A DNA stretch of 5,759 bases from Bacillota bacterium (GTDB taxonomy: Bacteria > Bacillota > Clostridia > Christensenellales > Aristaeellaceae), in contig JAEWAH010000332.1 of assembly GCA_023391725.1 (NCBI GenBank), positions 1 to 5,759 of the forward strand. The letters are read 5' to 3'. Positions within the stretch are counted from its first letter, which is position 1; every line of letters begins with the position of its first letter. The notes under the pieces were generated by a model. That model searched no databases. It was not told where the DNA came from and worked only from the letters and a program-made list of their open reading frames with translations. The translations under genes were made by a program, and so were the position numbers. Shown here piece by piece: positions 5,321 to 5,759 of this stretch.

Positions 5321-5326
5321 TTTCAA
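5298..5326 (-). promoter_or_regulatory. SigA-type promoter of the ireB operon
   Basis: TTGAAA (5326-5321) and a perfect TATAAT (5303-5298) on the minus strand are separated by 17 bases. Transcription should start near 5291, leaving a ~24-base leader before the ATG at 5267. The promoter follows the transporter gene, for which I see no clear terminator, so some read-through from that gene is possible. Confidence 0.9.
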
Positions 5327-5372
5327 CGATACCCTGCCAATTTTTTCATGGTTTCGTCTCAAAATAACACAT

Positions 5373-5759
5373 TTACGATGGAGAGCTGTCCTTGCGCAGC
5401 ATCCGAAGCCCGCCCCGCGATGAAACTACCAGCGGCACCGCAAGCAGCATTCCTGCCATGCCACCCAGCAGCCCGCCCGCGGAAATGGCCAAAAGCACCG
5501 TGACGGGGTGCAGCCTGGTTGCCCCAGACATGAGCCGCGGGGAGATCAGGCCGCCTTCCAACTGCTGCACCAGTAGCACTACGCCCAGCGCCCAGGCCAC
5601 CCGCCCCCAGCCCATGGGCAGAGTAAACAGGAACACCGGAACAGAAGCCAGGAACGGGCCGATATAAGGGATCAATTCCAATATGCCCATTAAAAGCCCC
5701 AGAAGCAGCCAGGCCGGTACGCCCACGATCAAAAGGCCCAGGGCCGTGAGCCCCCCGAC
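5373..5759 (-). CDS. AI-2E family transporter, C-terminal 128 residues (5' end outside window)
   Basis: This is the C-terminal portion of a polytopic membrane protein of the AI-2E (YdiK/PerM/TqsA-like) family, which includes proposed autoinducer-2 exporters and sodium/proton antiporters. The substrate here is unknown. The frame is open from the window edge. The fragment (numbered from the edge) contains the hallmark GILELIPYIGPFLASVP (25-41), a hydrophobic stretch, QLEGGLISPRLM (67-78 region) and LHPVTVLLAISAGG (83-96), followed by LLGGMAGMLLAVPL (97-110). A basic cytoplasmic end RGGLRMLRKD precedes the TAA at 5375-5373. Full-length members are about 340-400 residues, so roughly two thirds are missing. 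AI-2E genes are often found near ireB and alaS in Clostridia, which fits this location. An apparent TTG start at 5732 is internal to the domain and should be ignored. Confidence 0.92.
   Translation of the reverse strand, partial: VGGLTALGLLIVGVPAWLLLGLLMGILELIPYIGPFLASVPVFLFTLPMGWGRVAWALGVVLLVQQLEGGLISPRLMSGATRLHPVTVLLAISAGGLLGGMAGMLLAVPLVVSSRGGLRMLRKDSSPS

Overview
The window looks like chromosomal DNA from a Gram-positive Firmicute, probably a fairly GC-rich member of the Clostridia. The support is an IreB–RuvX–DUF1292 cluster (typical of Firmicutes, usually close to alaS), strong AGGAGG-type ribosome binding sites, and two near-consensus SigA promoters. No marker gene fixes the genus. Every protein gene I can support lies on the minus strand.

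Layout in the direction of transcription, from high to low coordinates. The window opens inside the C-terminal half of an AI-2E family membrane transporter (5759-5373). A SigA promoter (5326-5298) then drives a compact operon: ireB (5267-5004), ruvX joined in frame to a DUF1292 domain (4950-4195), and a second DUF1292 gene with a Cys/His-rich tail (4205-3807, overlapping the gene before it by 11 bases). The operon ends at a strong hairpin terminator (3787-3757). A GNAT acetyltransferase (3674-3153) follows, with its own intrinsic terminator (3009-2978). A second SigA promoter (2966-2938) with a short leader drives a monofunctional aspartate kinase (2890-1571). A cluster of three hairpins abuts the kinase stop codon.

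The stretch from 1570 to 751 has no convincing gene. It holds the hairpin cluster, a strand-skewed segment with short direct repeats, and four tandem copies of a ~130-bp unit (about 801-1325). Each unit is almost entirely a chain of small hairpins. Past it lies a TSUP (TauE/SafE) membrane transporter (750-1), cut off by the window edge.

Functionally, the ireB operon combines a target of Ser/Thr-kinase signalling with a nuclease-fold housekeeping protein and two small acidic proteins. Aspartate kinase starts the lysine/threonine/methionine/diaminopimelate pathway. The two transporters and the acetyltransferase are ordinary neighbours. The most unusual part is the tandem array. Differences between copies tend to keep base pairs, and the wobble pairs are G·U only if the plus strand is the RNA, so it may encode a repeated structured RNA antisense to all neighbouring genes. 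The RuvX–DUF1292 fusion, with a usable internal start, and the metal-binding-like tail of the second DUF1292 protein are the next most interesting points.
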